Shown here one piece after another: positions 11,562-22,900 of a stretch of 64,000 bases of DNA. Below the pieces are notes generated by a model. That model made no database searches. It saw nothing but the letters and a program-made list of their open reading frames with translations, and had not been told where the DNA came from. Every line of letters begins with the position of its first letter. Position 1 is the first letter of the stretch. The position numbers and the translations under genes are program-made. This DNA comes from Hymenoscyphus infarciens (lineage: Eukaryota; Ascomycota; Leotiomycetes; Helotiales; Helotiaceae), in the NCBI GenBank assembly GCA_001414345.1, contig LLCB01000107.1:110735-174734 (forward strand), in the 5' to 3' direction.

Positions 11562-12778
11562 TCACAAAGGCCAAACAGTATGCACCCCCTCATCCCCAAG
11601 TTCCCCCATAACCCCCTCCAACCTCGCCCTGACACCTTCCTCCTCCCACCCCATCCCCTTAACAAGCATGTCAATACCTAGCCTCTCACTAACCGTTGCA
11701 TGAACATCTCTACTCAAGCTTCCCAACCTTCTCTCAGTCCCCTCCCCTCCCCAAGGTTTCCCCGGTACATTCCTCACTACCTCCTGGACATCCTCAAAAC
11801 CTACCGACTTAGCCAGACTTGAGTATTGTGCAGTGATAAGCAGAGGACGACCCAGAGAAGCAGAGACCTCAGCGATGAGCTTGTTCCAGCGGACGGTATG
11901 GGATGTGGGAGATAGTGAGGTGTCGTCAGAGGTCGGGGTGATCAAAATGTCAACGATTTCAAAGTAGCCTCCTGGTTGTAAATTACTACAGATTGCATGC
12001 TTAGCCTGGCACATACGTGGTTGCGGAAGGGGGCGAAGGAAGGGGTGGACGTGGAAAGCGAAGAATACATACTCATAACACTGATGGAAAAACATTGGCC
12101 AATTCTCAATACAGCCCGCCAGAAATCTCGCATGTATGAAATCAAATTTTTCAGTCAAAGGCCAGGGTTTCTCCAAATCACCGGTTATGAAGGCGGAGTT
12201 GGGTGGGAGACTTTCAGAATGAATCAGATACGTCCATGAGATGATGGTTAGGCAACTTACTCTGCCGAGCGAGGAGACTCAAGGTCTAACCCCACGATCT
12301 GTGACTGGTTAGATACCATTCTGTAGCATACAAGATTTGAGGATACTTCCTTTTTCAACATCATAGAAGTGCACTTTCCTGATATCAGCTGTGGTAAAAA
12401 CAAGTTGTCAAGATACAAAATTCACCAAATGCTTTTATCCACTGTCCAGTGCCAGAACCCAAATCCAACACACGTCGTGGATTAGTTAAGGGAGCCCAAT
12501 GCAATCCCTTCCCTGCTGGAGGTCCAATAATTTGACATATTTCGTGTAGCCCATCTGGAACCAAAATCAGCAAGCGAATAACTCAATTGGATTAAGAATT
12601 ACAGGTGGTATACCCAAAGTAGGCTCTTCTTCCTTTTGATACTCAGTATTTGTCCACAGAACTTCTCAAGCCGAAAAGCATACCTCTCTAATCAAAAATA
12701 CCTCTTGCAAAACACTCAAGTCAGCAAAGCATCTTCTCCATGATTCAAAGACATACTATCTTCTTTGGAGTCCCCCAT
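11562..12778 (-). CDS. LaeA/UMTA-type SAM-dependent methyltransferase (5' exons unresolved)
   Basis: This is a class I methyltransferase of the group common in fungal secondary-metabolite clusters. Well supported exons are 12298-12261 (IVGLDLESPRSA), 12210-12073 (LPPNSAFITGDLEKPWPLTE, then FDFIHARFL) and 11985-11562 (NLQPGGYFEIVDI to the stop). They are joined by phase-matched introns 12260-12211 and 12072-11986. Upstream, 12565-12400 encodes the SAM-binding motif RVLDLGSGTGQW. I could not find a splice that links that exon to IVGLDL in frame. The 5' start (perhaps the ATG at 12778) is also tentative, because stops interrupt the reading there. Either there is an unusual intron or the gene is decaying. 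Its neighbours are the P450 and the NRPS-like gene. Confidence 0.65.
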
Positions 12779-12783
12779 GGTAG

Positions 12784-14294
12784 ATACACCCTGATGGCAT
12801 ATCAGTGGTGAGTTGCCATACAACGTGGTATCTTACCTGCTCCTGTCCAGCCTTTGCATCAAAAAGGGTCTGTGCCTGGGTCATCTTAAATTTACAGACA
12901 AGGGAAAAGAACATGAAGGAAAGATTCAGGAACAGGCGAAAAAGTGCACAAAACCAGCTCAGTTGTGCAAGCCACTGAAAGTACTTATGCGAACATCACG
13001 GCATCATACCTCATGCTAATGTGCTCGGAGAAACACAAAAAGAAACTAGAAAGCGTAGAAAGCGACAAGTAAGTTGGAAAAGCCCTATGGCTTGATAGTT
13101 GGGAGCTGCCAACCAGCCCCTCTCTGCTTTCAGTCAGATCAGCGGTTGCAGTGTGACTTGAGCTGCGGGCGGGGTGCTACTAGAAAATGCTGGAATTTCT
13201 CATGAGTATAAATATGGATTCGTATTCGAATGATTGGATGATGTTGATAAAAAGAGCGGTCTTGGGTTTGGGACGGAACTTTGCATTTTGTGTTCCGATG
13301 GAGATGTAAGAAGCCACTGGCTTTCCGATGGTGGTAACCATTTCATTCCAACCACTGTTGCTTAAGCTTTACGGAATAATAACTCGGCTAGTGAGACCCA
13401 ATATTCAAATTTGGATATGTCGTGAGACGTTACATTAGAAGGTCGAAGGTCGAAGGCGGGACTGACCGATTAGCATTGTTGATTTCGTGCTAATGCGTGT
13501 TGCAGATTCGGAAAGTTGATTGGCAGTAGAATCGAGGATAGAAAGTTTGGATTCAGTAAGCGAAATGCTGTGACCGATAATTCGGTACACTCAGTACCAC
13601 TGCATATCATTTCATGTATTAGACAGTATGATGCAGTCGGTACCACAGTAAGATCCAATGTGACCGAGGGCCGAGGTCCCCTCCCTACGCCATAAGGCAA
13701 TATGCGAAGTGATATTCAGGGCACATTTTGCGTAATTGTGGTCTCCGGCAACCTATCACTGCATACAATTTCAAACGAAAGAGGTCTAGGAAACTGCAAA
13801 TCTTCAAGTTGAAAAATTGGCATTGAATTGATGGATGAAACATTGAGACCTTGGGACGACAATACGAGGCAATTGGGGATGGGCTGAGGCCAAGAACGCC
13901 GTCGCCAATGAATGTACTGATGAAAATAATTGTCGGGATATTCCAGGTCGTAAAAATCACGGCAGACCCCCGTAAAGAAAAGAAAGCAAAAATTAGAAGT
14001 AAAAGTAGAGCAGATCAGCAGGCATGGTAATGCAGAAGACCATTAGCGAACACATCAGTGGATTCTGAAATCTGGAGGGGCTGGCAAGAGAATTCAACAG
14101 TGTTCTGTGCCCAACGGAGCGGGAATATTGTAACTCAAAACGCCAGATATTCAAAGTCGTAACGGAGGACAGGAAATGCACACATTGCTCGGAACAAACG
14201 AGAAGATTGCCTCGGGTTCTTGGAGATATAACTCAAGTATCAGAGCAAAGGCTTCAAAACTAGCAATTCAACATTTTCTCTTGTAGCAATACAC
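12784..14294. promoter_or_regulatory. Intergenic between methyltransferase and NRPS-like gene
   Basis: About 1.5 kb holding the two divergent promoters. A tandem GAAGGTCGAAGGTCGAAGG triplet is at 13,438-13,456. I see no coding sequence with a recognisable domain. Confidence 0.45.
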
Positions 14295-17200
14295 GTGCTG
14301 CTTCAACTCATTTCCTACTTCATTAAAATGCCATCAAGAACGTCCCTGTCACCACATGAATACGACGACTTGCTCAAAATAGACCGCGGGCTCGGTCAGT
14401 TGTTTCATAGTCAGGCACAACTCAGTCCTTCGACAATTGCTGTCACTGAAGGCGACTATTCTCTCACCTACGGCGAGCTTCACTTGAAAGCACTGGACTT
14501 GGCATCACAGGTTCGCGAACTCGACTATCGACAAGAAGAACCGACTGGGATACTCGTCAACCCTGGCACTAAAGACATCATCACCCAGGTTGCTGTGCTC
14601 TATGCTGGAGGCACTTGCGTTACTTTGGATCCAGCACTCCCAGACAACCAGTTGGAAGAACGTCTCGCCAGAATTGGCACGCAGAATGTACTCGTTGACA
14701 CAGCAAACCAAGATCGCCTAACTTCTTTTCGCCAAATCATTGTTGACGATAAAAAACTTTTTCAAAATGGACATTCTAAAGAGACCAAGGAAATTGCGGA
14801 AACAAACCTCAACCATTGCACGCATTTGATTCATACTTCAGGCACCACAGGCGCACCAAAGGCAGTCCAAATACTGGCTCGATCAATCCTTCAGGTCGTG
14901 TACCATGCTCCTCTTGTTCCTCTCGAGCCGACTGATATTGTGGTGCACGTCAACAACACAAGCTTCGATGTTGCTCTTTTCGATGTATGGGCTCCACTCT
15001 TGCGTGGGGCGAGCATCGTGATCATGCCAAAAAATGTGCTGCTGGACCCGAACTCGATGGCCGAAGCACTCAAGCGATACAAGGCGACTGTATGGGCAAC
15101 AACACAGGCCATCTTCAATCTTGTAGCAGTATCGTGCCCGACAGCCTTTTCGGGAATTAGAATTATGACGATTGGAGGAGAAGCGGCAAACCCCAAAGCA
15201 TTGAAGACTATTCTGGCTGCTGGACCGCCAAAACACCTCTTCAACGCATATGGCCCCACAGAGACATGCGTCTTTTCATTGGTGCGGGAGTTATCAATGT
15301 CAGATACACAAGACGAATCTGTAAGCATCGGCAAACCCATTGGAAGGACGACCCTACAGATTGTAGACGGTTCCATGCAACCGGTCAAGAACGGAGAGCC
15401 AGGGGAGCTACTTATTGGTGGCGCTGGTGTATCCCGCGGGTATCTGAACCACCCTGACAAAAACGCCCAGGCATTTGTACAAATTGGAGGTTTGAGACTT
15501 TATCGCACGGGGGATATCGTGAAGCGGAAGGGCGGGCTTGTTTATTATGTTGGTCGTGTGGATCATCAGGTGAAAATTCGCGGATTCCGCGTTGAACTTG
15601 AAGCAGTTGAAGTAGCCATGTTGAAGACGGGGGTTTTCTCAGAGGCCACGGCTCTTAGAATTGAATCACCACAGGAAGGTGGGGGCGGTCTTTTAGTTGC
15701 GTACGCTGTTCCCACTTCCCAAAGCAAGGACACCATCAATGTCGCAATGAAGAGCTTGAAGGAGTCGTTACCTCACTACATGGTTCCAAAGATAGAGTTG
15801 ATCGACAGGTTGCCATGGAATGCGCACGCCAAAGTTGATCGGAAAAAACTGACAGAGCTGTACCTAGAAGGCTGGAAAGCTCAATCCGTATCGCGGAAGC
15901 CAAATAGTGCAGGTGAAACGACCATTTCGCAATTGGAACAACTTTGGATGGAAATTCTCGCATGTCCAGTTGGGACCTTCGAGGAACATGACGACTTTTT
16001 TGCCCAAGGAGGAACCTCTTTGCAAGCCGCGGTCCTTATTCACAAAATCCGACAAACTTTTGCAACTGAAGTTTCCTCGTTGGCTCTGTACGAGAACTCG
16101 AGTTTGACTGCACTTGCTAAAATCATTGACGAGAATAAAAATGGTAAGGTTTGTGCCATAAAGGATGAGACTGATTTGTGGTTGGCGGATAGCAGGCTCG
16201 CTGAGCACCTTGTGGCACCAAAGCGAGAGCCTGTCGACTGGCGACGAGACACTGAAGGACGGGTCTTTGCAACTGGGGTCACTGGTTTCGTAGGAGCATT
16301 TTTCCTGCATCAACTCCTAGAGACGAGTGAGGTCCAAAAGGTCGGCTGCTTAGTCCGAGCAAAGGACACTGCAAGCGGTTTTCATCGTATTCGAGAGTGT
16401 TTGGAAAAGTATGGACTCTGGCGTGCTGCTACCGCACACAAAATCTTGGCCCTTCCCGGTAATCTGGAGGACGAGACACTTGGTTTTGGGCAGGAGCGGT
16501 TTGAAGAACTCGGGGAGTGGGCGAGTGTCGTTTTTCATCTTGGGGCTCACGTCAATTACACGCAGCCATACTCCATCCACCGTCCTGCAAACGTCGTGGG
16601 CACCGTGAATATCCTTCGATTTGTGGCCGCAGGCAAACCCAAATCCCTTCAGTATGTTTCTAGCATCTCTTGCTTCGGGCCAACTGGCAGGTTTACTGGG
16701 ACATCACGGGTCCCCGAGGACGCGTGCATGCTCCCTCATCTGCGAGCGCTTCCTTACGACCACGGATATGCCCAAAGCCAGTGGGTGGTTGAGCAAATGC
16801 TGTGGACCGCCATTGGACGTGGATTTCCCGTCGCCATATATCGTCCCGGCTTCATCACAGGCCATAGTGTGACTGGAGTCAGCAACCCGGATGATTTCTT
16901 TAGCAGATTGATGTCGGCATGTCTCGAGATTGGTTGTTATCCTCTCCTCCCGAACCAGAGGAAAGAATTCATTACTGTCGACTATGTGACATCAGCGATT
17001 CTGCACATGGCGAAGAACAAGTATCTCGGACACGCCTACCACATTGTGCCCAAGGATCGAAACGCGTCTGTTGATATGAACGAGACATTCCGCCTCGTCA
17101 ATCTCAATGGATTCCCCGACTTGAAAGGCATCCCATATGGAGAATGGATCCAGATTCTCTCCAACAGCACCAACGAACGACTCAGGCCGCTGTTGCCCAT

Positions 17201-17408
17201 GTTGAAGGAGAAGATTCACAATGGTATGACGAGATGGGAGCTGTACGAGCATATGCCCGTGTACGAGACGTACAACACCGACCAAGCTTTGTCGGATTAT
17301 CCAGGAGGACTGGAGTGTCCGGACTTTGACGATAAGCTGATGTTGACATATCTCAACCACTGGAAGGGAAATTTGAAGATGGGTGTGGGTGTTGCTGTGG
17401 CAGCATGA
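14295..17408 (+). CDS. NRPS-like adenylate-forming reductase (A-T-R)
   Basis: This single-module enzyme would activate a carboxylic acid as AMP-ester, load it on a carrier domain and release it by NAD(P)H reduction to aldehyde or alcohol. It is a single exon of 1,037 aa; translation could instead start at the ATG at 14,328. The adenylation domain (about 20-530) shows A3 HTSGTTGAPK, A5 FNAYGPTET, A7 YRTGD, A8 GRVDHQVKIRGFRVE and the A10 lysine in AKVDRKKL. The A4 region reads SFDVALFDVW. The carrier site is GGTSL, with the phosphopantetheine serine near residue 575. The thioester-reductase domain starts near 655 with ATGVTGFVGAFFLHQLL. The expected YxxxK catalytic motif reads YAQSQ, so the lysine is replaced by glutamine. 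No condensation domain is present, so it does not form peptides on its own. Neighbouring P450 and methyltransferase genes suggest a small cluster. Confidence 0.93.
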   Translation: MLLQLISYFIKMPSRTSLSPHEYDDLLKIDRGLGQLFHSQAQLSPSTIAVTEGDYSLTYGELHLKALDLASQVRELDYRQEEPTGILVNPGTKDIITQVAVLYAGGTCVTLDPALPDNQLEERLARIGTQNVLVDTANQDRLTSFRQIIVDDKKLFQNGHSKETKEIAETNLNHCTHLIHTSGTTGAPKAVQILARSILQVVYHAPLVPLEPTDIVVHVNNTSFDVALFDVWAPLLRGASIVIMPKNVLLDPNSMAEALKRYKATVWATTQAIFNLVAVSCPTAFSGIRIMTIGGEAANPKALKTILAAGPPKHLFNAYGPTETCVFSLVRELSMSDTQDESVSIGKPIGRTTLQIVDGSMQPVKNGEPGELLIGGAGVSRGYLNHPDKNAQAFVQIGGLRLYRTGDIVKRKGGLVYYVGRVDHQVKIRGFRVELEAVEVAMLKTGVFSEATALRIESPQEGGGGLLVAYAVPTSQSKDTINVAMKSLKESLPHYMVPKIELIDRLPWNAHAKVDRKKLTELYLEGWKAQSVSRKPNSAGETTISQLEQLWMEILACPVGTFEEHDDFFAQGGTSLQAAVLIHKIRQTFATEVSSLALYENSSLTALAKIIDENKNGKVCAIKDETDLWLADSRLAEHLVAPKREPVDWRRDTEGRVFATGVTGFVGAFFLHQLLETSEVQKVGCLVRAKDTASGFHRIRECLEKYGLWRAATAHKILALPGNLEDETLGFGQERFEELGEWASVVFHLGAHVNYTQPYSIHRPANVVGTVNILRFVAAGKPKSLQYVSSISCFGPTGRFTGTSRVPEDACMLPHLRALPYDHGYAQSQWVVEQMLWTAIGRGFPVAIYRPGFITGHSVTGVSNPDDFFSRLMSACLEIGCYPLLPNQRKEFITVDYVTSAILHMAKNKYLGHAYHIVPKDRNASVDMNETFRLVNLNGFPDLKGIPYGEWIQILSNSTNERLRPLLPMLKEKIHNGMTRWELYEHMPVYETYNTDQALSDYPGGLECPDFDDKLMLTYLNHWKGNLKMGVGVAVAA

Positions 17409-18546
17409 GCGTGTTGTTCAATCCATGGTGTTGAGGTTGTGCTTATTGAAGCTTCTCTTTCTGGCTCGGGTTTACTTGATTTTAGCGTGTCACGAGACTT
17501 TTCCAAAAGCTCTTTTCAGGTTCCCTTCTATAGAATTCAAACTTTTTATCTACAACATACTTAATTTCTCTCATCCGTTCAACCGTATCTTCCATGACAG
17601 CCGAGATTCCGGAGCGTCTTCACGATCACGTTTACGTTTCTTGACTCCACACGTGATGCTAGCCCCTAGGTACCCCGCCCCAATTTTCAAGGCACGATAC
17701 GTTCCGAGCTTTGATTATCTTCCAATTTGTTCGGATTGATTGCTCCGTTCAGAATCTGTATGAAACCACGAGATGCCAAGTTCTTACCACGATTTGTTCC
17801 TTCTATTCAGTATTGGCTAAATTGCTTCCTTTCAGCCAGATGGGAATTTTCAAGGTCTCTGGGCCGACGTTCGTTGTCAACCAGCTAGGGCCTGGAGGCT
17901 GAGTTTTGTCAACTTCTTCGTCTCGTCTCTTTATAGTTGCAGATCTAATTGTCTTTCTGTTGGTGGTTTCAAAGAGAAGATAGATAGTCCATCCGAGCTC
18001 TGTTCCTATCGTCATCTTGGAATTTTTTGCTACAAATGCCTTGACGCGGTGCTTTGGACTGAGAGACACAATCCACTATCAAAGTCATCGCCGCAGGTCG
18101 CTTTGATCACATTATGGCAACTGGGACGAAACCCATCACGAGGCTCACCGGGCAGCTTTCCGATGTCTTTATCCACGAGTGCGTTTATTCGTGTTCCATA
18201 CCTGTAGTATTACCCCTCCAACCTCCGACCTATGTCCTCTCTGGCATGGATAGCGTCCATACCATGAAATGTTTTGATCAAATGATGAGATATTCCAGAC
18301 CACCGCACAATTACATCGTCAAAAGCCTCCAGTGAGGACCTGCATTTTTGGACCGGACCAGGGTAGGCGCTGGGATATTCTCATTAGTGTGATGGAATTG
18401 CATCTGTTAACAAGGGAAGAACTTGATTCCATTTGGGGATGTTGAGTACATAACTACCTCGTCCCACTTGTATTTTTACTTTTGCCTTTATTCAACAATT
18501 TTGTTGATCGTTCATTCTCTGCCTTAAAACCTCAACTTGTTCCAAA
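17409..18546. other. Intergenic, no gene recognised
   Basis: 3' flank of the NRPS-like gene followed by the LPMO promoter. Short open frames exist but none shows a domain or a codon pattern that persuades me. Confidence 0.5.
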
Positions 18547-19444
18547 ATGAAGTCCATTACCTCTTTAACCCTGGCCTTTTCGGTTCTTATGAGCCAAGCC
18601 TTTGGTCATTGTAAGTTCCATCATCCGTACCAGAAGTCAAGCCAAAACTTTGCTAACCAGTTGATCAGACATCTTCCAGCAACTGACCACCACCGTCAAG
18701 AACCCCGTCGGCCAATACATTCGACCCAACACCAATTATAATTCTCCCGTCACAGACCTTACCTCGACTGACCTCCGTTGCAATGTCGGGGGTGCTTCCG
18801 GGGCGTCAACCGCCATCACAACTCTCAAAGCCGGAGATGCCTTTTCAATCACAGCAGACGTTGCAGTCTACCACCAAGGACCAACTTCTTTCTACATGGC
18901 CAAGGTTCCAACAGGTCAAACAGCCGCAACATTCGATGGCTCAGGAGCCGTGTGGTTTAAAATCCAAGATATCGGTCCTACATTCGACGCGTCCGGAAAC
19001 GCAGCATGGTCTCTCCTACGTGCGTCTTCGCCTCTCTTCTTCTAAATCCCCCTTTGCTATCTCCCTTCTTGATTCCTACTCCCAAAACATTAAAAACTAA
19101 CACCCCTTCCCAGAAACATACACCTCCAAAATCCCCGCCTCTCTCCCATCAGGCGACTACCTCCTCCGAACCCAACAACTCGCAATACACAATCCTTATC
19201 CAGCCGGAATCCCGCAATTCTACATCAGTTGTGCCCAAGTAACCATCACCAACGGCGGAGCAGGCAAACCAGCTCCTCTCGTTTCGATTCCGAGGTTCAT
19301 CACTGGCACGGAGCCGGGATATACGGTGAACATTTACAACAACTTTAAGAATTATACTGTTCCTGGACCTGCTGTTGTAAGTTTATCACTTTTGGTTGGT
19401 GTTTTGGGGAGAGTGACTGACTTGCGATATAGTGGTCTGGATAA
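18547..19444 (+). CDS. AA9 lytic polysaccharide monooxygenase (secreted)
   Basis: This is a copper enzyme that cleaves cellulose or other beta-glucans oxidatively outside the cell. Exons are 18547-18610, 18669-19019, 19114-19376 and 19433-19444, with introns of 58, 94 and 56 nt that keep the frame and give 229 aa. The signal peptide is [20 protein letters not shown], and cleavage would expose His-21, the N-terminal histidine of the copper brace (HYIFQQL). The second copper histidine is in [12 protein letters not shown] and the axial tyrosine in [18 protein letters not shown] before that strand is typical of the family. There is no cellulose-binding module. The last exon adds only WSG and the stop. 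It sits at the edge of a large RIP island. Confidence 0.93.
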
Positions 19445-19995
19445 GCGCAACGATACATTGCTATGAACACATGCTGCTATGTAAATAAACCTGAGGATGT
19501 TCTGATTTGCTTTTTGCTTGTTATTGCCTTCGCATATTGTTCGCCTTCACTTCTTGTCCATAGTTTATCAAATTTGTTTCCATGTTTAATCTCCATTATA
19601 TATTTTCCCTATTCGCCTTCTTGTCATGTCATGTCGTTTCCTTCGCCCAATGTTCATTCATCACGTACTTTACATAAGTTCGTTGCTCTTTGCATTTTGA
19701 CTGTATGCTAAATCTGAGGTCATCCGGAAACCAATTTATCCCGAGTTGTGTGATTACGGCCGAGATATTCTGCCCAAGTGTTAGGACTCTGATTTTCGTT
19801 TCTCGCCACATTCTATAGGGATTAGACACCGATAATGTTGATGCAAAATCAATGGTTGTGGGTATTGATTCAAGATTCCTCGCATCCACATCTCCCCATT
19901 ATACATATGATTGTTGTGTCCTTTCTTATTGTGAGAAAGTGACGCAGAAGTAGCTGTATTCATTTCCACGCCTGCCATTGCAACTTCCAAGACTA
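19445..19995. other. Intergenic flank of the RIP island
   Basis: LPMO 3' flank of normal composition, with no supported gene. AT content rises sharply from about 20,000. Confidence 0.5.
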
Positions 19996-22900
19996 CCCAG
20001 AAACAAATAGAATGTACTCGAAGAATCTATTTATATGAATTAGATACGTCTTATAAGACGTTCGATAGTTTTGTTTAAATATAGTGAAGTTTGCAGTGCA
20101 AATTGTAGCTTACTAGTAAATACAGTGAGTTACAAGTTAAGCTTCTACGGCATCCCGCATATACTAAAAGTCGGAAACAAATAGATTGTAAATGGGAAAC
20201 CGCAAATTGTAAATTAATACTCTTATATATAGAAAATAGAATAATTTTTAAGTTAAATTCTCTCTCTCTTTCTCTCTCTCTATTATCTATACTTTTGATA
20301 TTATAAATATAAAAATTAATCTATATTAAGTTTTTTATACTATTTAGCGAGCTAATTAGAGGAAAGTGAGTATTATATAGCTAGCTTTTTCTAGAAGAGT
20401 TAATTTAAGATAATATCGCTATCTTACTTACTATTGTTTTTATTTCTATTATTATTAAACAGATAGAAGAGAGAGAGAGAGAAGGAGAGAAAGAGAGAAG
20501 GAGAGAGAGAAATATATTTACTATCTTTCTAAACTCTCTCTACCTACGCTAGGAAAAACTTTCTTCTAAAAAGTTTACTTCCTTCTACTCTCTCTCTTTC
20601 TATACCCCTCTTCTATACTTGCTTACATATACCTAATATATAAAAGAAAGGAAAGAGGAGCGAGTATATAAGAGAGTTTTATACTCTTCACCTACTTTAG
20701 AGATTACGATTTATATTATCTAGATAATACTTTTACTCTAGCTATAGATACTAACTTTTACAACTTATGACTTATGCTTTACGATTAAGTTGTTTCTAAC
20801 TTTTAGTATATATAAGATACTATAGCTTCTCTTTTAACGATATTTTATAAACTATGTTTTTTTTTCTTTTCTTCTTAGGCTTTTTTCCTTATTTATTTTA
20901 GAAAACAGAAAACTAAAGTACTTTTTAAGATATAAGCTCTATCTAGAAAGAACTACTATATCTTTCTATATATTCTCTTTTTTTATTACTATTTATAAGT
21001 AAGTAGAATAAGAATAAACTTAATTCTTAGAAAACTCTCTTATAAAAAGAGTCTTTTTATAATAGTATTACTAGTAGTGTCTAGAATATTATACTACTAC
21101 GATATATCGTTGAAAATAGAGTTTAATATATACTCTTTATACTATATAATTCAAATAATATTTACTTATATTACTATTACTATTATTAGTATTCTAATTA
21201 ATATTATAATAATACTATAGTAGTACTAAGCTTATTAGATTTAATCTTTTTGTCTTAGTTTTTAAAGTTACTTCTTTTTAGCTTTAAACTTTAGAATTAT
21301 ATAATATAATATATAATATTAAAAGTATATATCTAAATAACTAGAGTTATTAATCTAATTAAATAGAATACTTTAAAAAAAGAATTATATTAATAGCTTC
21401 TAAAATAGTCTTAAAAGTTTTTATATAGCTTATATTAATAAAACTAGCTTATATAAGATATTAAACTTTAATAATACTATAAATAAATCCTAATTTAATA
21501 GCTAAGACCTTAGTAATAACTTTATATAGTGATTATACTTATGAAAAAGTATATTAAAAGCTCTCTAATTAGTTTCCAACTTCTAGTCTTATTTTTAAAG
21601 TATTATAAAGTAATAAGAGAGTATATATAGAAAGTGAGAATAGCTTTGTTTTTAGGTTTTAATACGCGGGTTATTAAATAGTATACGATTAGTACTATTA
21701 TAACTTTAAATAAGTAGTATAGTATAGTAATAAGATTAGATTTAAAAATAAATATATACTATTATAATATTCTACTAATATATTTATTTAAAATAGTATA
21801 GTATTTTACTATAATAATACTACTAGTAATACTATTTTATAAGAACACCTTTTACGTCGCTATAAAATTTAGATATATATAAGAGCTTATTTAACTTATA
21901 TAAATTAATTAAATATATATATATAGATATTTAATAAGATATTCTAAATAGTAATCTCGTATAAGTTAGTATATATTATTAATTATTTCTTAATATATTA
22001 AGTAAACGTTTAGCTAGTAATAGTATAAATCTAGGTATATATTCGTATATACTTAGTATATAGTATAGATAGATATCTTAATAGTAGTAAGAAAACATAT
22101 AGATATAAAGTTTTAATAATTTATATCTCTAGAGATCTAAATCTTTTTTTAGTAGTATATATTCTAATTATATATATACTTATAATAATACGAAATATAT
22201 ACGACTTTTAAAGAGATATATAGAAGTATATTCGAAAGAATAATATATATAGATACTAGGTACTAATATAGAAGAAAAGACTAAACTAGTCTTCTCTTAT
22301 CTTAAATAAGAGTATCTATATAGAAGAGATTAAACACTACTAAGGTCTAATAATAATAATAACCGAGTTCTATCTAATATAGCTAATACTAAATAATAAG
22401 AGCTAAAAAGCTAAAGTTATAATATCTTAGTCTTAATCTCTTTTTTATAAATATCGAATATTAATATCTTTAGTACCTTTAGTTATATAAGTATTAGTAA
22501 TTCGTAATCTTAGTATAGAGATATTAGTAGTTTCACGAATACCGGTAATTTATAATAGTAGGCTATTATAATACTAAGATATACGAGGTTAAGTAAGGGA
22601 TTTATATTACTTTTAAATATATATACTAAATACTAGTATATATATAGAACTAGTATATATATATATATATATATATTTTCTTCTTCTAATTTTTAGTAGT
22701 ATATATTCTAGATATATACGAGCTAAATAAGCTCTAAAAGTGTTTATTTTCTTCTTAAAAAGTTTATAGAGTAAGAAAGAGAGTATAGAGCTCTTATTAG
22801 CTATTCTTAAAGATATAATAATATATATTATTATTAAGTAAAAAGAGAAAGAGTATCTAGGAAATAAGAAATTTTCTAAAAACGTATAGTTATAAAATAT

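Noticed and set aside
17803..18069. 88 aa minus-strand open frame between the NRPS-like and LPMO genes
   Set aside because: No domain and no supporting splice or codon pattern; chance ORF is more likely.
20262..20512. CT and GA tracts as a centromere or promoter element
   Set aside because: They are plain microsatellites within RIP-decayed DNA; nothing else supports such a role.
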